A DNA stretch of 64,000 bases from Torymus aiolomorphi (taxonomy: Eukaryota > Arthropoda > Insecta > Hymenoptera > Torymidae), in contig CM070877.1 of NCBI GenBank assembly GCA_036365515.1, positions 120,038,321 to 120,102,320 on the forward strand, in the 5' to 3' direction. Below, piece after piece: positions 23,807 to 33,190 of this stretch. Made by a program: the position numbers and the translations under genes. Each line of letters opens with the position of its first letter. Within the stretch, counting starts at the first letter, position 1. The notes under the pieces were generated by a model. The model did not search any database. It was given only the letters and a program-made list of their open reading frames with translations, and was not told the origin of the DNA.

Positions 23807-23869
23807 TCCATTACCTCGCTTCGCTGGGGCGACAAAAACGTCTCAGGTGAGAATCATATTTGTTGAACC

Positions 23870-24979
23870 TACACTGACAGAAAAAATCTGGTAAAAATTC
23901 TTATGTTGTCGTGTAAAAATTACCATGTTGGAATCGTAACTCGACCATATGTCGGATTTTTAGCAGAATTTGCAATACACGTAGGAAAAATTCCAAGTCT
24001 AACATGGGAATTTTTTTATAACTGATTTTAAAGAGCGAAAAAAATTATTTCATCTTTTTTTTTAGGAGTGGGGAAGGAGCGAGTATCAGACACATAATTA
24101 TTATATTTAGACAATACAGAAGTTATTTTTGAATTAAACATGATTAAAGAAAATTTATTAAATAAATTAAAAATTTTTGACGACATCGAGACTCGAACCT
24201 GGAACCCTTGGCACGGTAGTCGGGAGCGCTAACCACTTACCTATAAAGACATATGTCCTACAAAATTTTGGAACTTGTATATCCCCAAACGTAAGATATG
24301 CGCGCTAATTTTATAACAAATTATGCTTTAACTCGAATAATACTATTCTCTATTTTAGCGTAATTTATTACAAATGTTATATATTAAGAATATTGTTTAA
24401 CATTTTATAAATATTACCAATACCTTAAATTAAACAAGCTCATTTATTTATTAATGAATTTGTATTTTCGATATAATAGTTTTTCACAACCTTCCTTAAA
24501 AATATTACAAATAAACAATTATTTTAAAAATTGTCTCATCATAAAAAATAAAAAAAAAAAAATAAATAAAAACAAGTATATTGGATTAGAACGGCACATT
24601 CAGTTGTTGCGTTTAGCGTTTGTGTTTTGTCTCGATGTTGCCAAGGTGGATTGAGTTTGTTGACATGTATCTGTCTGAATCTTTCCTATTTTGACATTGA
24701 AGAGGTCAACTTTTCGTGCACTCGCGGGCTGTTTACGATTGAACGTGTGAATTCTTATTCTAAAACTCTCTCAATTTTTACCATGCTAGCCTGGGAAAAT
24801 GTACAAAAGATAAAGTTCCATTAGCCACGTGTTAATTTTTACTATGCTGGCATAGGAAGTTTTACTTGTGACATTGGACTTTTTCATATAAAAGATAGTA
24901 AATTTTTCGATTTTAAGCAGTTGTGGGCAACTTCCAAGAGCAACATAGGAATTTTTCCCCGGGTTTTTCTGTCAGTGTA
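23870..24979. mobile_element. Inverted-repeat element 2 carrying a tRNA-like cassette
   Basis: The ends are TACACTGACAGAAAAA and its complement. Subterminal GTAAAAATT-like blocks resemble those of element 1 at 17941. The ends of elements 1, 2 and 3 fit one pattern, ACAC[GT]GA[CGT]AGAAA. A tRNA-like cassette lies on the minus strand near 24178-24247. The short frames at 24454-24824 are not credible genes. Confidence 0.7.
24178..24247 (-). ncRNA. tRNA-like Pol III cassette 2
   Basis: On the minus strand an A-box-like TAAGTGGTTAGCGC is followed by a B-box-like AGGTTCGAGTC (24190-24200) and then a TTTTT run. The body resembles a decayed tRNA, with mismatches in the T arm and no clean acceptor or anticodon stem. 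Its body sequence is unlike cassettes 1 and 3. Confidence 0.5.
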
Positions 24980-25191
24980 TATAGAGTGCAAAAATCGACT
25001 GTTGATGCATAACAAGCGGGTGCGAAGTACATAGTTGCTTTCTCGCGCTATGAACTGTCCAAGTTTTTTTCTCCCTAGATGCGTAGTATACTATTTCCGT
25101 TACGTAAAATTCGTATCTATGATACCATACCGTTTCTCACCTTACAATATGAGAACCATTAAGAAAATATTTCGTATTTGAGATCTATATA

Positions 25192-25432
25192 TAGGGTGGT
25201 GGCCCTAATGGTTGGCCATACCCTAGTTGTCGGATATTTTCGTTGTAACAGTTACTCAAAAATAAAATTTTCTAATCTAATAAACCGTAAAGTAAAGTAG
25301 AGTTATTTACTTCGCGATCGCCTCCTCAAAGTTGAAAAGTTCAAAATGGTTTATTTATTTCAATTGAGAATCGTGAAAGAAAAAGTGTCCGACAACTAAA
25401 TTAGATTTCCGACAACTGGTGCCACCACCCTA
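25192..25432. mobile_element. 241-base MITE-like element
   Basis: The ends are TAGGGTGGTGGC and its complement, with inner GTTGTCGGA/TCCGACAAC also inverted. There is no coding sequence. A TA target is possible because TA is part of both ends. Confidence 0.65.
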
Positions 25433-25654
25433 CCCATAGGACCACACGATACATACAAAAAAAAAAAGAAAATACGATGCACACAAGTTCGAAATTCTAC
25501 TGTTTCACTTAAATTGAGTAAATTTTGTGTAAATAAAAATAAAACTACTTTCGTATTTTTTTATTTCAAAAATTGTTACTATACATTTGCTTATGATACA
25601 TAAACAAATTTATATTAGATAGAATGAATAATGGTGAAAATAGAAAACATTTTT
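25433..25654. other. AT-rich spacer
   Basis: Nothing recognised except an A-run near 25460. Confidence 0.4.
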
Positions 25655-25874
25655 TTTTTGTCTAGCGGGCCGAAAGTACCACTTTCGCTCCCGGCGCCCG
25701 ATCGCGAAGGTTGTATTTTCGGCCTCGCTAGGCAAAAAAATAGTATACGCTCCACGGGAGTAAAATTGGCCAGCCCCCAGCTCGTGTTTGCCACCCTCGC
25801 CTTCGGCTCGGGTGGCAATTTACACGAGCTGTGGACTGTCCAAGTTTTTTCCTCCCTTGGTGCGTAATATACTA
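25655..25874. repeat. GC-rich double-hairpin module ending in TAATATACTA
   Basis: Two strong hairpins lie side by side. One runs from CTAGCGGGCCGAAA (25664) to TTCGGCCTCGCTAG (25719). The other pairs AGCTCGTGTTTGCCACCC with GGGTGGCAATTTACACGAG around a CTTCGG-type loop. The module ends with a block shared with 25051-25093: CTGTCCAAGTTTTTT, CTCCCT and then GCGTARTATACTA. Any protein read here is translated hairpin. Confidence 0.6.
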
Positions 25875-27772
25875 TAGTGAAAATTTTGAAAAAATCTACG
25901 GAAATATACAGAAATATACATTTTTATACGGTTTCCTATGTTTATTAAATTAACCTTTTTACAAACTTGACATGAAAGAATTTCTGAATTGTAAGAAAAT
26001 GTCTGAAAATGTATTAAACTGTATAAACATGTATAAAAAGGTATAAAACCGTATATAAAATATGTCCAACAACCAATAGAAAGGTTCATTTTTATACGTT
26101 TTTATACGTTTTCCTACGGTTTCATACATTTATTATTTCCATACGGGCACCTATAAGAAAAATACAAGTAATATAAACACTTATGAAAATTGATGTACTA
26201 TGTGTATTTATCATTTATCTAAAGCAATAATTTTGCGTATATGTATAAACAGGAGACACTGCGCAAGTAAGTCTGTTGACAAACTTCTCAAGCCCATATA
26301 CCAATTGAAAGCGCACTCCTCCGCTCATCGAGCATGTTTCAAGTTGTCGAATAATTTTCCCGACGCCGATCGCCTACATATGTATATACACCAGCAGCCA
26401 GCATTTTGTCATGCTGATGCCCGCGCCTGCGCGTGATGGAAGTCGAATTATTCCCATATTATTCGTATAGCACAGCACAGACAGTTGGGAGAAGCGCGAC
26501 GCGAACCGGCCAGAAATTGATTCGCCGACGCGCGCTAGCGACTGCGCACCAAATACGATTAATCAATCGGCCCGCGCGCGACTGTTTACGGCGTCGTCGT
26601 TGCCCATGATATATATATATATATATATAAGCCTCGCCGTGACGCCACAGACATCCGGCCTAGTAGTATAACGTCGCTTCGATCAGCCGCAGCTACATAT
26701 ATACACATCATCCGCAAGCGCGCGCACGTGATGGGCAGGTGCATGAACGGGCGAGCTTTTTCGGTCGCCTCCCCTCCTCCCCCTCGCCGCCGCGCGCGGC
26801 GATTTATTGATTTTCAATCGGCTATTTGACATGCGACGTGTGCGCGCTCTCTCTCTCTCTCTCTCTCGCTGAATAAACAGTATTTACACCCAATTCCTCG
26901 AGCGTAGATAAGCTCAATCAGGCGGCCGCCAGCCGCGGTGTGTAGAGTATTTTGCCTTCAATGTATGCGCACTCCGCGGCTGTGTTTGCACATATGCGTG
27001 TGCACACGCATTCGATGCGCAGTCGTGGAAGTGCTGCTATATATATCGTAAAGTTCGAGAAAGAGAACGAGTCAGATGTGGGTGTGGATGGCGCACAGGC
27101 AAAGTCGAATCAACGCGGCGTATTCGAATATATGCGGAACTAAAGGATGAGGCAGGTGACGGAAAGCATTGTTGAAAATTGAACGTTGCTCCAGATATTA
27201 GAATGTTATATTCAAAATTTAGCAATCTGTTGCTATTGAGAATTCCTTCCGAACATTTTGCAATAGCAGAGTTTTGTATGAAACATGCTTTTAAATAAAT
27301 GAATAAAATAAAATGTGTTCAACTGTACTTAAGAACAAATGTTTTTCATTATTTAGATTATTAAAATTTGGTTTACAAACAATGAAAATTTACTTTCAAA
27401 TTACTATAATAAAGGTTTGGTATTGTGAGCAAAAGTGTAATAGAAAAATAGGTGGAATTAAGTATTTATTTCAAGTTATATAAAGTTTATAAACTACATT
27501 GATTATATAATATATTTAAATCCAGCAAATATTGGACTTACATAACAAATTATGCTTTTTTAAATTTCATTCTTGAAGGATTCTGTCAAAATATAATCTA
27601 TCTTTGACTGTCATACAAAAGTTATCACTAACAATTAAATATTATTACAGAACAAAAAAATAAACTATTAATAATTGTTGATACATCTGCATTGCATAAA
27701 TACATTACAATTTCTTTTGTTAAACAATAATAAATTCACATTAAAATGTCAAATATGTAATGGATATAGAAT
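25875..27772. other. AT-rich DNA with a CpG-rich island (26430-27130); no gene called
   Basis: 25880-26130 has repeated TATACGTTTT/AAAACCGTATA-like words on both strands. 26430-27130 is CpG-rich with (AT)n near 26610 and (CT)n near 26847-26868. The frames there are short and lack domains. 27300-27770 is AT-rich 3' flank of the BTB remnant. Confidence 0.4.
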
Positions 27773-27969
27773 TTATTTCATCGCAAGAGCTTTTGTGATC
27801 TCGTCTAATGTAGATGGTTTTAATGTCTGAGAAAATGCAAAGTCATTTATATTCTTTATGCCTTTTCTAATAGCTATAAAGAAATCTATAGTACTTTTCT
27901 TTAAATTAAGACTATTATATTTATCCGCTAGACAAAGAATATTTAAAACATTATCAGAATTTAAAGTAC
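27773..27969 (-). pseudogene. C-terminal fragment of a BTB/SPOP-like gene
   Basis: The minus-strand frame encodes a BACK-like segment containing NVLNILCLADKYN and LNLKKSTIDFF. This resembles ANKYNLYDLKKNIISF near the end of the intact MATH-BTB protein at 54484-55431. The MATH and BTB domains are missing. Upstream, the frame runs into the terminal repeat of the 5.1 kb element, so homology starts at about 27960 and the first residues (ILRLELYK) are repeat-derived. It reads as a gene remnant truncated at the insertion; whether it is transcribed is unknown. Confidence 0.65.
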
Positions 27970-28110
27970 TTTTATACAACTCTAACCTCAAAATCACAAC
28001 TTTGATATGATTTTTCGGCGCTTGTGGTATAAAATACCGTTCGAAACTAGTGCGTAAGTCGATTATTTAGGTGGTGTGACTTTTTCGCACTCGCTTCGCT
28101 CGTGCAAAAA
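27970..28110 (+). repeat. Left arm of the 5.1 kb element
   Basis: Inverted match to 32966-33108. Its inner end is a hairpin, CGCACTCGCTTCGCTCGTGC. Confidence 0.85.
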
Positions 28111-28529
28111 GATCAGCAAAAAGACGACCATGTTACTCATAAGCCCATTTTTGATAATACCAAAAATTCCAACCAATCAGCAATTCGGTCTGCAAGAATT
28201 GGAGGATGACGGATCACGAAACACAGCACGACGCACTCCATGTGGAAAGGCCGTAAGATAGGAACGCTACTGCGCAAGCGCCAGTTCTCGGCAAATCACG
28301 GCTCTGCTCGACTTCGACTTAGGGCCCTTTCTACATAATGTATGCTCTGTCTATTCTAGACAACTTCTCTCTATGTCTGTCTCTGTCTTACATAAATGGA
28401 ACAGATCTATCGGTCCTTGTCGAGAACACGCAGAACACACAGAAAACAAATATGTACAAAGGTCCCAGTGGTGGGCAGGGCCGTCTCTACGCAAAGTCCT
28501 AATAGGCCAGAGCCTAGGTCCCGAAGCAA
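28111..28529. other. Unique-looking segment inside the left arm of the 5.1 kb element
   Basis: Moderately GC-rich and with no domain-bearing frame. 28478-28530 (GGGCAGGGCCGTCTCTACGC onward) has the look of a transposon end but has no matching partner in the window. Confidence 0.35.
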
Positions 28530-30370
28530 GTTAGGGGCCCAGTCCACGCACATAAGAGAGTCATGAAGACATGAAAAAATAAGCAAAACGATTATATAAA
28601 TAATTTGTAACCTAAGTAGCCGGGGGATATGAGGTCCACGCATATAAGGGAGTCATATAGACATGAATAAATAAGCAAAACGATTATTTAAATAATTTTT
28701 AAACCCAAGTAGTCAGGGGACGCCAGGTCCACGCATATTAGGGAATTTCGTAGACGTGCAACAATAAGCAAGACAACTATTTAAACAATTTTTAAACCCA
28801 AGTAGGTGGGTGATACGAGGTCCCCGAATATAAGGGAGTCATGTAGATATGGAAAAATAAGCAAAACGATTATTTAACTAAATTAGTTAAATAATGTGGA
28901 CCTCATATCCCCCGGCTACTTGGGTTTACAAATTGTAAACCCAAGTAGCCGAGGGATATGAGGTCCACGCATATAAGGGAATCATGTAGACATGAAAAAA
29001 TAAGCAAAACGATTATTTAAATAATTTTTAAACCCAAGTAGCCGGGGGATATGAGGTCCACGCATGAAAGGGAGTCATGCAGACATGAAGAAATAAGCAA
29101 AACTATTATTTAAATAATTTTTAAACCCAAGTAGCCGGGGGACCCGAGATCCACGCATATTAGGAAATTTCATAGATGTGCAACAATAAGCAAGACAATT
29201 ATTTAAACAATTTTTTAATTCAAGTTGGTGGGGGATACATGGTACCCCCATATAAGGGAGTCATGTAGCCATGGAAAAATAAGCAAAAACATTATTTAAA
29301 TAATAGTCTTGCTTATTGTTGCATGTCTACATGACTTCCTTATATGCCTGGACCTCGCGTCCCCCAGCTACTTGGATTTCAAAATTATTTAAATAATCAT
29401 TTTGCGTATTTTTTCATATCTACATCACTCCCTTATATGCGTTATACCCCACCCCCAGCTACTTGGGTTTAAAAATTATTTAAATAGTCTTTTTGCTTAT
29501 TTTTTCAGGTCTACATGACTCTCTTATATGCGTTGACCTCACATCCCCCTGCTAGTTGGGTTTAGAAATTATTTAAATAATCGGTTTGCTTATTTTTCAT
29601 GTCTACATGAGTCCCTTATATGCGTGAACCTCACGTTCTCCCGATAGTTGGGTTTAAAAATTATTTAAATAATCTTTTTGCTTATTTTTTCATGTCTACA
29701 TGACTCCCTTATATACGTGGACCTCGCATCCCCCGGCTACTTGGGTTAAAAAATTGTTTAAATAATTATCTTGCTTATTGTTGCATGTCTACCAAATTCC
29801 CTAATATGTGTGGACCTCGCGTCCCCCGGCTACTTGCGTTTAAAAATTATTTAAATAATCGTTTTGTTTATTTTTTCATGTCTACATCACTACCTTATAT
29901 GCGTAGACCTCATATCCCCCGCCTACTTGGGTTTAAAAATTATTTAAATAGTCTTTTTGCTTATTTATTCAGATCTATATTACTCACTTATATGCGTGGA
30001 CCTCATATCCCCCGCCTACTTGGGTTTCAAAATTATGTAAATAATCGTTTTGGGTATTTTTTCATGTTTACATCACAACCTTATATGCTTACCCCGCTAG
30101 CTACTTGGGTTTAAACATTATTTAAATAATCGTTTTCCTTATTTTTTTGTCTTCATCACTCCCTTATATGCGTACCCCCCCCCCCCGGCTACTTGTGTTT
30201 AAAAATTATTTAAATAGTCTTTTTGCTTATTTTTTCATGTCTACATGACTCCCTTATATGCGTGGACCTCGCGTCCACGCTGCTTGGGTTAAAAAATTAT
30301 ATAAATAATCTTTTTGCTTATTTTTTCATGTCTACATGACTCGCTTAAATGCGTGGACCTCATATCCCCC
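28530..30370. repeat. 94-base satellite array in both orientations
   Basis: Monomers contain CCCAAGTAGCCGGGGG, GAGGTCCACGCATATAAGGG, AGTCATGTAGACATG and ATAAGCAAAACGATTATTTA. Successive CCCAAGTAG blocks fall near 28611, 28704 and 28798, a 93-94 base period. The array is in one orientation to about 29305, with a short inverted piece near 28870-28930, and then in the other orientation to 30370. Long open frames here are translated repeats. Confidence 0.9.
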
Positions 30371-32150
30371 GGCTACGTCTGTTTTACTGTTTCAGTTTCC
30401 CCTTTTTCATGAAAATATCCTAAAAAAATATAAAAAATATAAAAATATAAAAATATAAAAATATAAAAATATAAAAATATAAAAATATAAAATATAAAAA
30501 ATCCTCTTTTTCTGTTATAATTTTCTCCTATTCCTCTTAAATAAAAAAAGGGAGTACGATCCCTGTAGTAACGGAAATTACTGTTATTATCTTATATTTA
30601 TATTTAAAATAGGATTATATGAAAAAATGTAGACATGAAAAAATAAACGAAAGATTATTGAAATAATTTTTAAACCCAAGTAGCTGTGGGACGCGATGTC
30701 CAGGCATATAAGGAATTCATGTAGACATACAACAATAAGCAAGACTATTATTTAAATAATCGTTTTGCTTATTTTTTCATGTCTACATGACTCCCTTATG
30801 TGCGTGGACCTCATATCTCCCGGCTACTTGGCTTTAAAAATTAGTTAAATAATCGTTTTGCTTATTTTTTCATGTCTACATGACTCCCTTATATGCGTGG
30901 ACCTCGCGTCCACGCTGCTTGGGTTAAAAAATTATATAAATAATCTTTTTGCTTATTTTTTCATGTCTACATGACTCGCTTAAATGCGTGGACCTCATAT
31001 CCCCCGGCTACGTCTGTTTTACTGTTTCAGTTTCCCCTTTTTCATGAAAATATCCTAAAAAAATATAAAAAATATAAAAATATAAAAATATAAAAATATA
31101 AAAATATAAAAATATAAAAATATAAAATATAAAAAATCCTCTTTTTCTGTTATAATTTTCTCCTATTCCTCTTAAATAAAAAAAGGGAGTACGATCCCTG
31201 TAGTAACGGAAATTACTGTTATTATCTTATATTTATATTTAAAATAGGATTATATGAAAAAATGTAGACATGAAAAAATAAACGAAAGATTATTGAAATA
31301 ATTTTTAAACCCAAGTAGCTGTGGGACGCGATGTCCAGGCATATAAGGAATTCATGTAGACATACAACAATAAGCAAGACTATTATTTAAATAATCGTTT
31401 TGCTTATTTTTTCATGTCTACATGACTCCCTTATGTGCGTGGACCTCATATCTCCCGGCTACTTGGCTTTAAAAATTAGTTAAATAATCGTTTTGCTTAT
31501 TTTTTCATGTCTATATGACTCCCTTATATGCGTGGACCTCGTGTCCACGCTGCTTGGGTTAAAAAATTATATAAATAATCTTTTTGCTTATTTTTTCATG
31601 TCTACATGACTCGCTTAAATGCGTGGACCTCATATCCCCCGGCTACGTCTGTTTTACTGTTTCAGTTTCCCCTTTTTCATGAAAATATCCTAAAAAAATA
31701 TAAAAAATATAAAAATATAAAAATATAAAAATATAAAAATATAAAAATATAAAAATATAAAAATATAAAAATATAAAATATAAAAAATCCTCTTTTTCTG
31801 TTATAATTTTCTCCTATTCCTCTTAAATAAAAAAAGGGAGTACGATCCCTGTAGTAACGGAAATTACTGTTATTATCTTATATTTATATTTAAAATAGGA
31901 TTATATGAAAAAATGTAGACATGAAAAAATAAACGAAAGATTATTGAAATAATTTTTAAACCCAAGTAGCTGTGGGACGCGATGTCCAGGCATATAAGGA
32001 ATTCATGTAGACATACAACAATAAGCAAGACTATTATTTAAATAATCGTTTTGCTTATTTTTTCATGTCTACATGACTCCCTTATGTGCGTGGACCTCAT
32101 ATCTCCCGGCTACTTGGCTTTAAAAATTAGTTAAATAATCGTTTTGCTTA
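30220..32150. repeat. 635-base higher-order tandem repeat, about three copies
   Basis: GGCTACGTCTGTTTTACTG recurs at 30371, 31006 and 31641, exactly 635 bases apart. Each unit joins several 94-base monomers in mixed orientation to a spacer with an (AAAAATAT)n run and the marker GTAGTAACGGAAATTAC. Copies are nearly identical apart from the length of the A/T run in the third, which implies recent amplification or an assembly duplication. Confidence 0.9.
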
Positions 32151-32800
32151 TTTTTCCATATCTATATGACTCCCTTATATGCGGGGACCTCGTATAACCC
32201 GCCTACTTGGGTTTAAAAATTGGTTAAATAGTTGTCTTGCTTTTATTGTTGCACGTCTACGAAATTCCCTAATATGCGTGGACCTCGCGTCCCCCGGCTA
32301 CTTGGGTTTAAAAATTATTTAACTAATCGTTTTGCTTATTTCTTCATATTTACATCACTCCCTTATATGCGTGGACCTCATATCCCCCGCCTACTTGGGT
32401 TTCAAAATTATATAAATAATCGTTTTGGGTATCTTTTCATGTCTACATCACTCCCTTATATGCTTACCCCGCCAGGTACTTGGGTTCAAAAATTACCTCC
32501 TTTACCTTATTCGGAAGAATTAGGGGAGGCATGCACGCGAGGTGAGACATATGCAGCAGCGGATGTTTTTTCCAAGAATCGTATAGAACGCCGAGGAGTC
32601 GCGCGTTGTTTGAAGGCAGCTTTATGTTTGTGTGCGTCAAAGTGTCGAAAAACCGTTATTGGAGAAAAACATTTTTTATAAACTCTTAATTTTAGTGATT
32701 TGAAATTCTGTGTTCGAAGAAGCCGTTTAAGTTTTGTGATTATATACCTGTGTAATACTTATAGTGGCACACGCGCATTGGATGTGTTCAATCATATGTG

Positions 32801-32898
32801 CCCTGGTAGAAAATTAACCATAAGTTGGCCAGAATATGCTTAACCAGCATATGGCTTAGCCATATTCTGGCCAACTTATGATTAATTTTCTACCAGGG
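32801..32898. mobile_element. 98-base near-perfect palindromic MITE
   Basis: CCCTGGTAGAAAATTAA at one end and its complement at the other. The arms pair almost completely (AAGTTGGCCAGAATATG and its complement). Its ends match the first bases of the elements at 17690, 39671, 55653 and 63620, so it looks like a minimal member of that family. Confidence 0.7.
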
Positions 32899-32965
32899 TG
32901 GGAACGCTGTTTTATAATAGTACATTTCGATACGGGTGGGGAAGTCGGTTATTTAGCTGGTGTGA

Positions 32966-33108
32966 CTTTTTGCACGAGCGAAGCGAGTGCGAAAAAGCCA
33001 CACCACCTAAATAATCGACTTACGCACTAGTTTCGAACGGTATTTTATACCACGAGCGCCGAAAAATCATATCAAAGTTGTGATTTTGAGGTTAGAGTGG
33101 TATAAAAA
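32966..33108 (-). repeat. Right arm of the 5.1 kb element
   Basis: Inverted match to 27970-28110. Together with 32944-32965 it forms its own local palindrome (GGTTATTTAGCTGGTGTG and the complement of GGTGGTGTGGC) around GAGCGAAGCGAG. Confidence 0.85.
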
Positions 33109-33190
33109 CATTTGTCGCTCGAAAAAAATTACTGATTTCAAATTTTTCGTATAATAAATTTTTGCAAAGAAAGGAAAATCAAACTTAGAA

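Larger units (their letters stand above)
23274..25192. mobile_element. Outer arms of a nested inverted-repeat complex
   Basis: A block at 23281-23357 containing TTCTCATATTGTAAGATGAG recurs inverted at 25127-25192, spaced around two other elements (23399-23806 and 23870-24979). This suggests an older element with those two nested inside. The outer borders are imprecise. Confidence 0.4.
27970..33108. mobile_element. 5.1 kb inverted-repeat element filled with satellite DNA
   Basis: The outer arms (27970-28110 and 32966-33108) are inverted repeats of about 140 bases with few mismatches. They start TTTTATAC, contain CCTCAAAATCACAAC and CGTTCGAAACTAGTGCG, and end in a CTCGCTTCGCTCG hairpin. Between them lie about 3.6 kb of a 94-base satellite in both orientations and a 635-base higher-order repeat. 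No transposase is visible. It could be one large foldback transposon, or two copies of a small palindromic element flanking an unrelated satellite block. Confidence 0.55.

Noticed and set aside
25615..25867. Frames of 67 and 78 codons
   Set aside because: They are read through two GC-rich hairpins of a repeat module.
28530..32150. Possible CRISPR-like array (regular repeats)
   Set aside because: The repeats are contiguous, near 94 bases, diverged and in both orientations, with no short repeat-spacer pattern, in eukaryotic DNA.
29785..32681. Frames of 109 and 149 codons with repeated PRLLGFKNY-like peptides
   Set aside because: They are translations of the 94-base satellite, and the repetition follows the DNA period.
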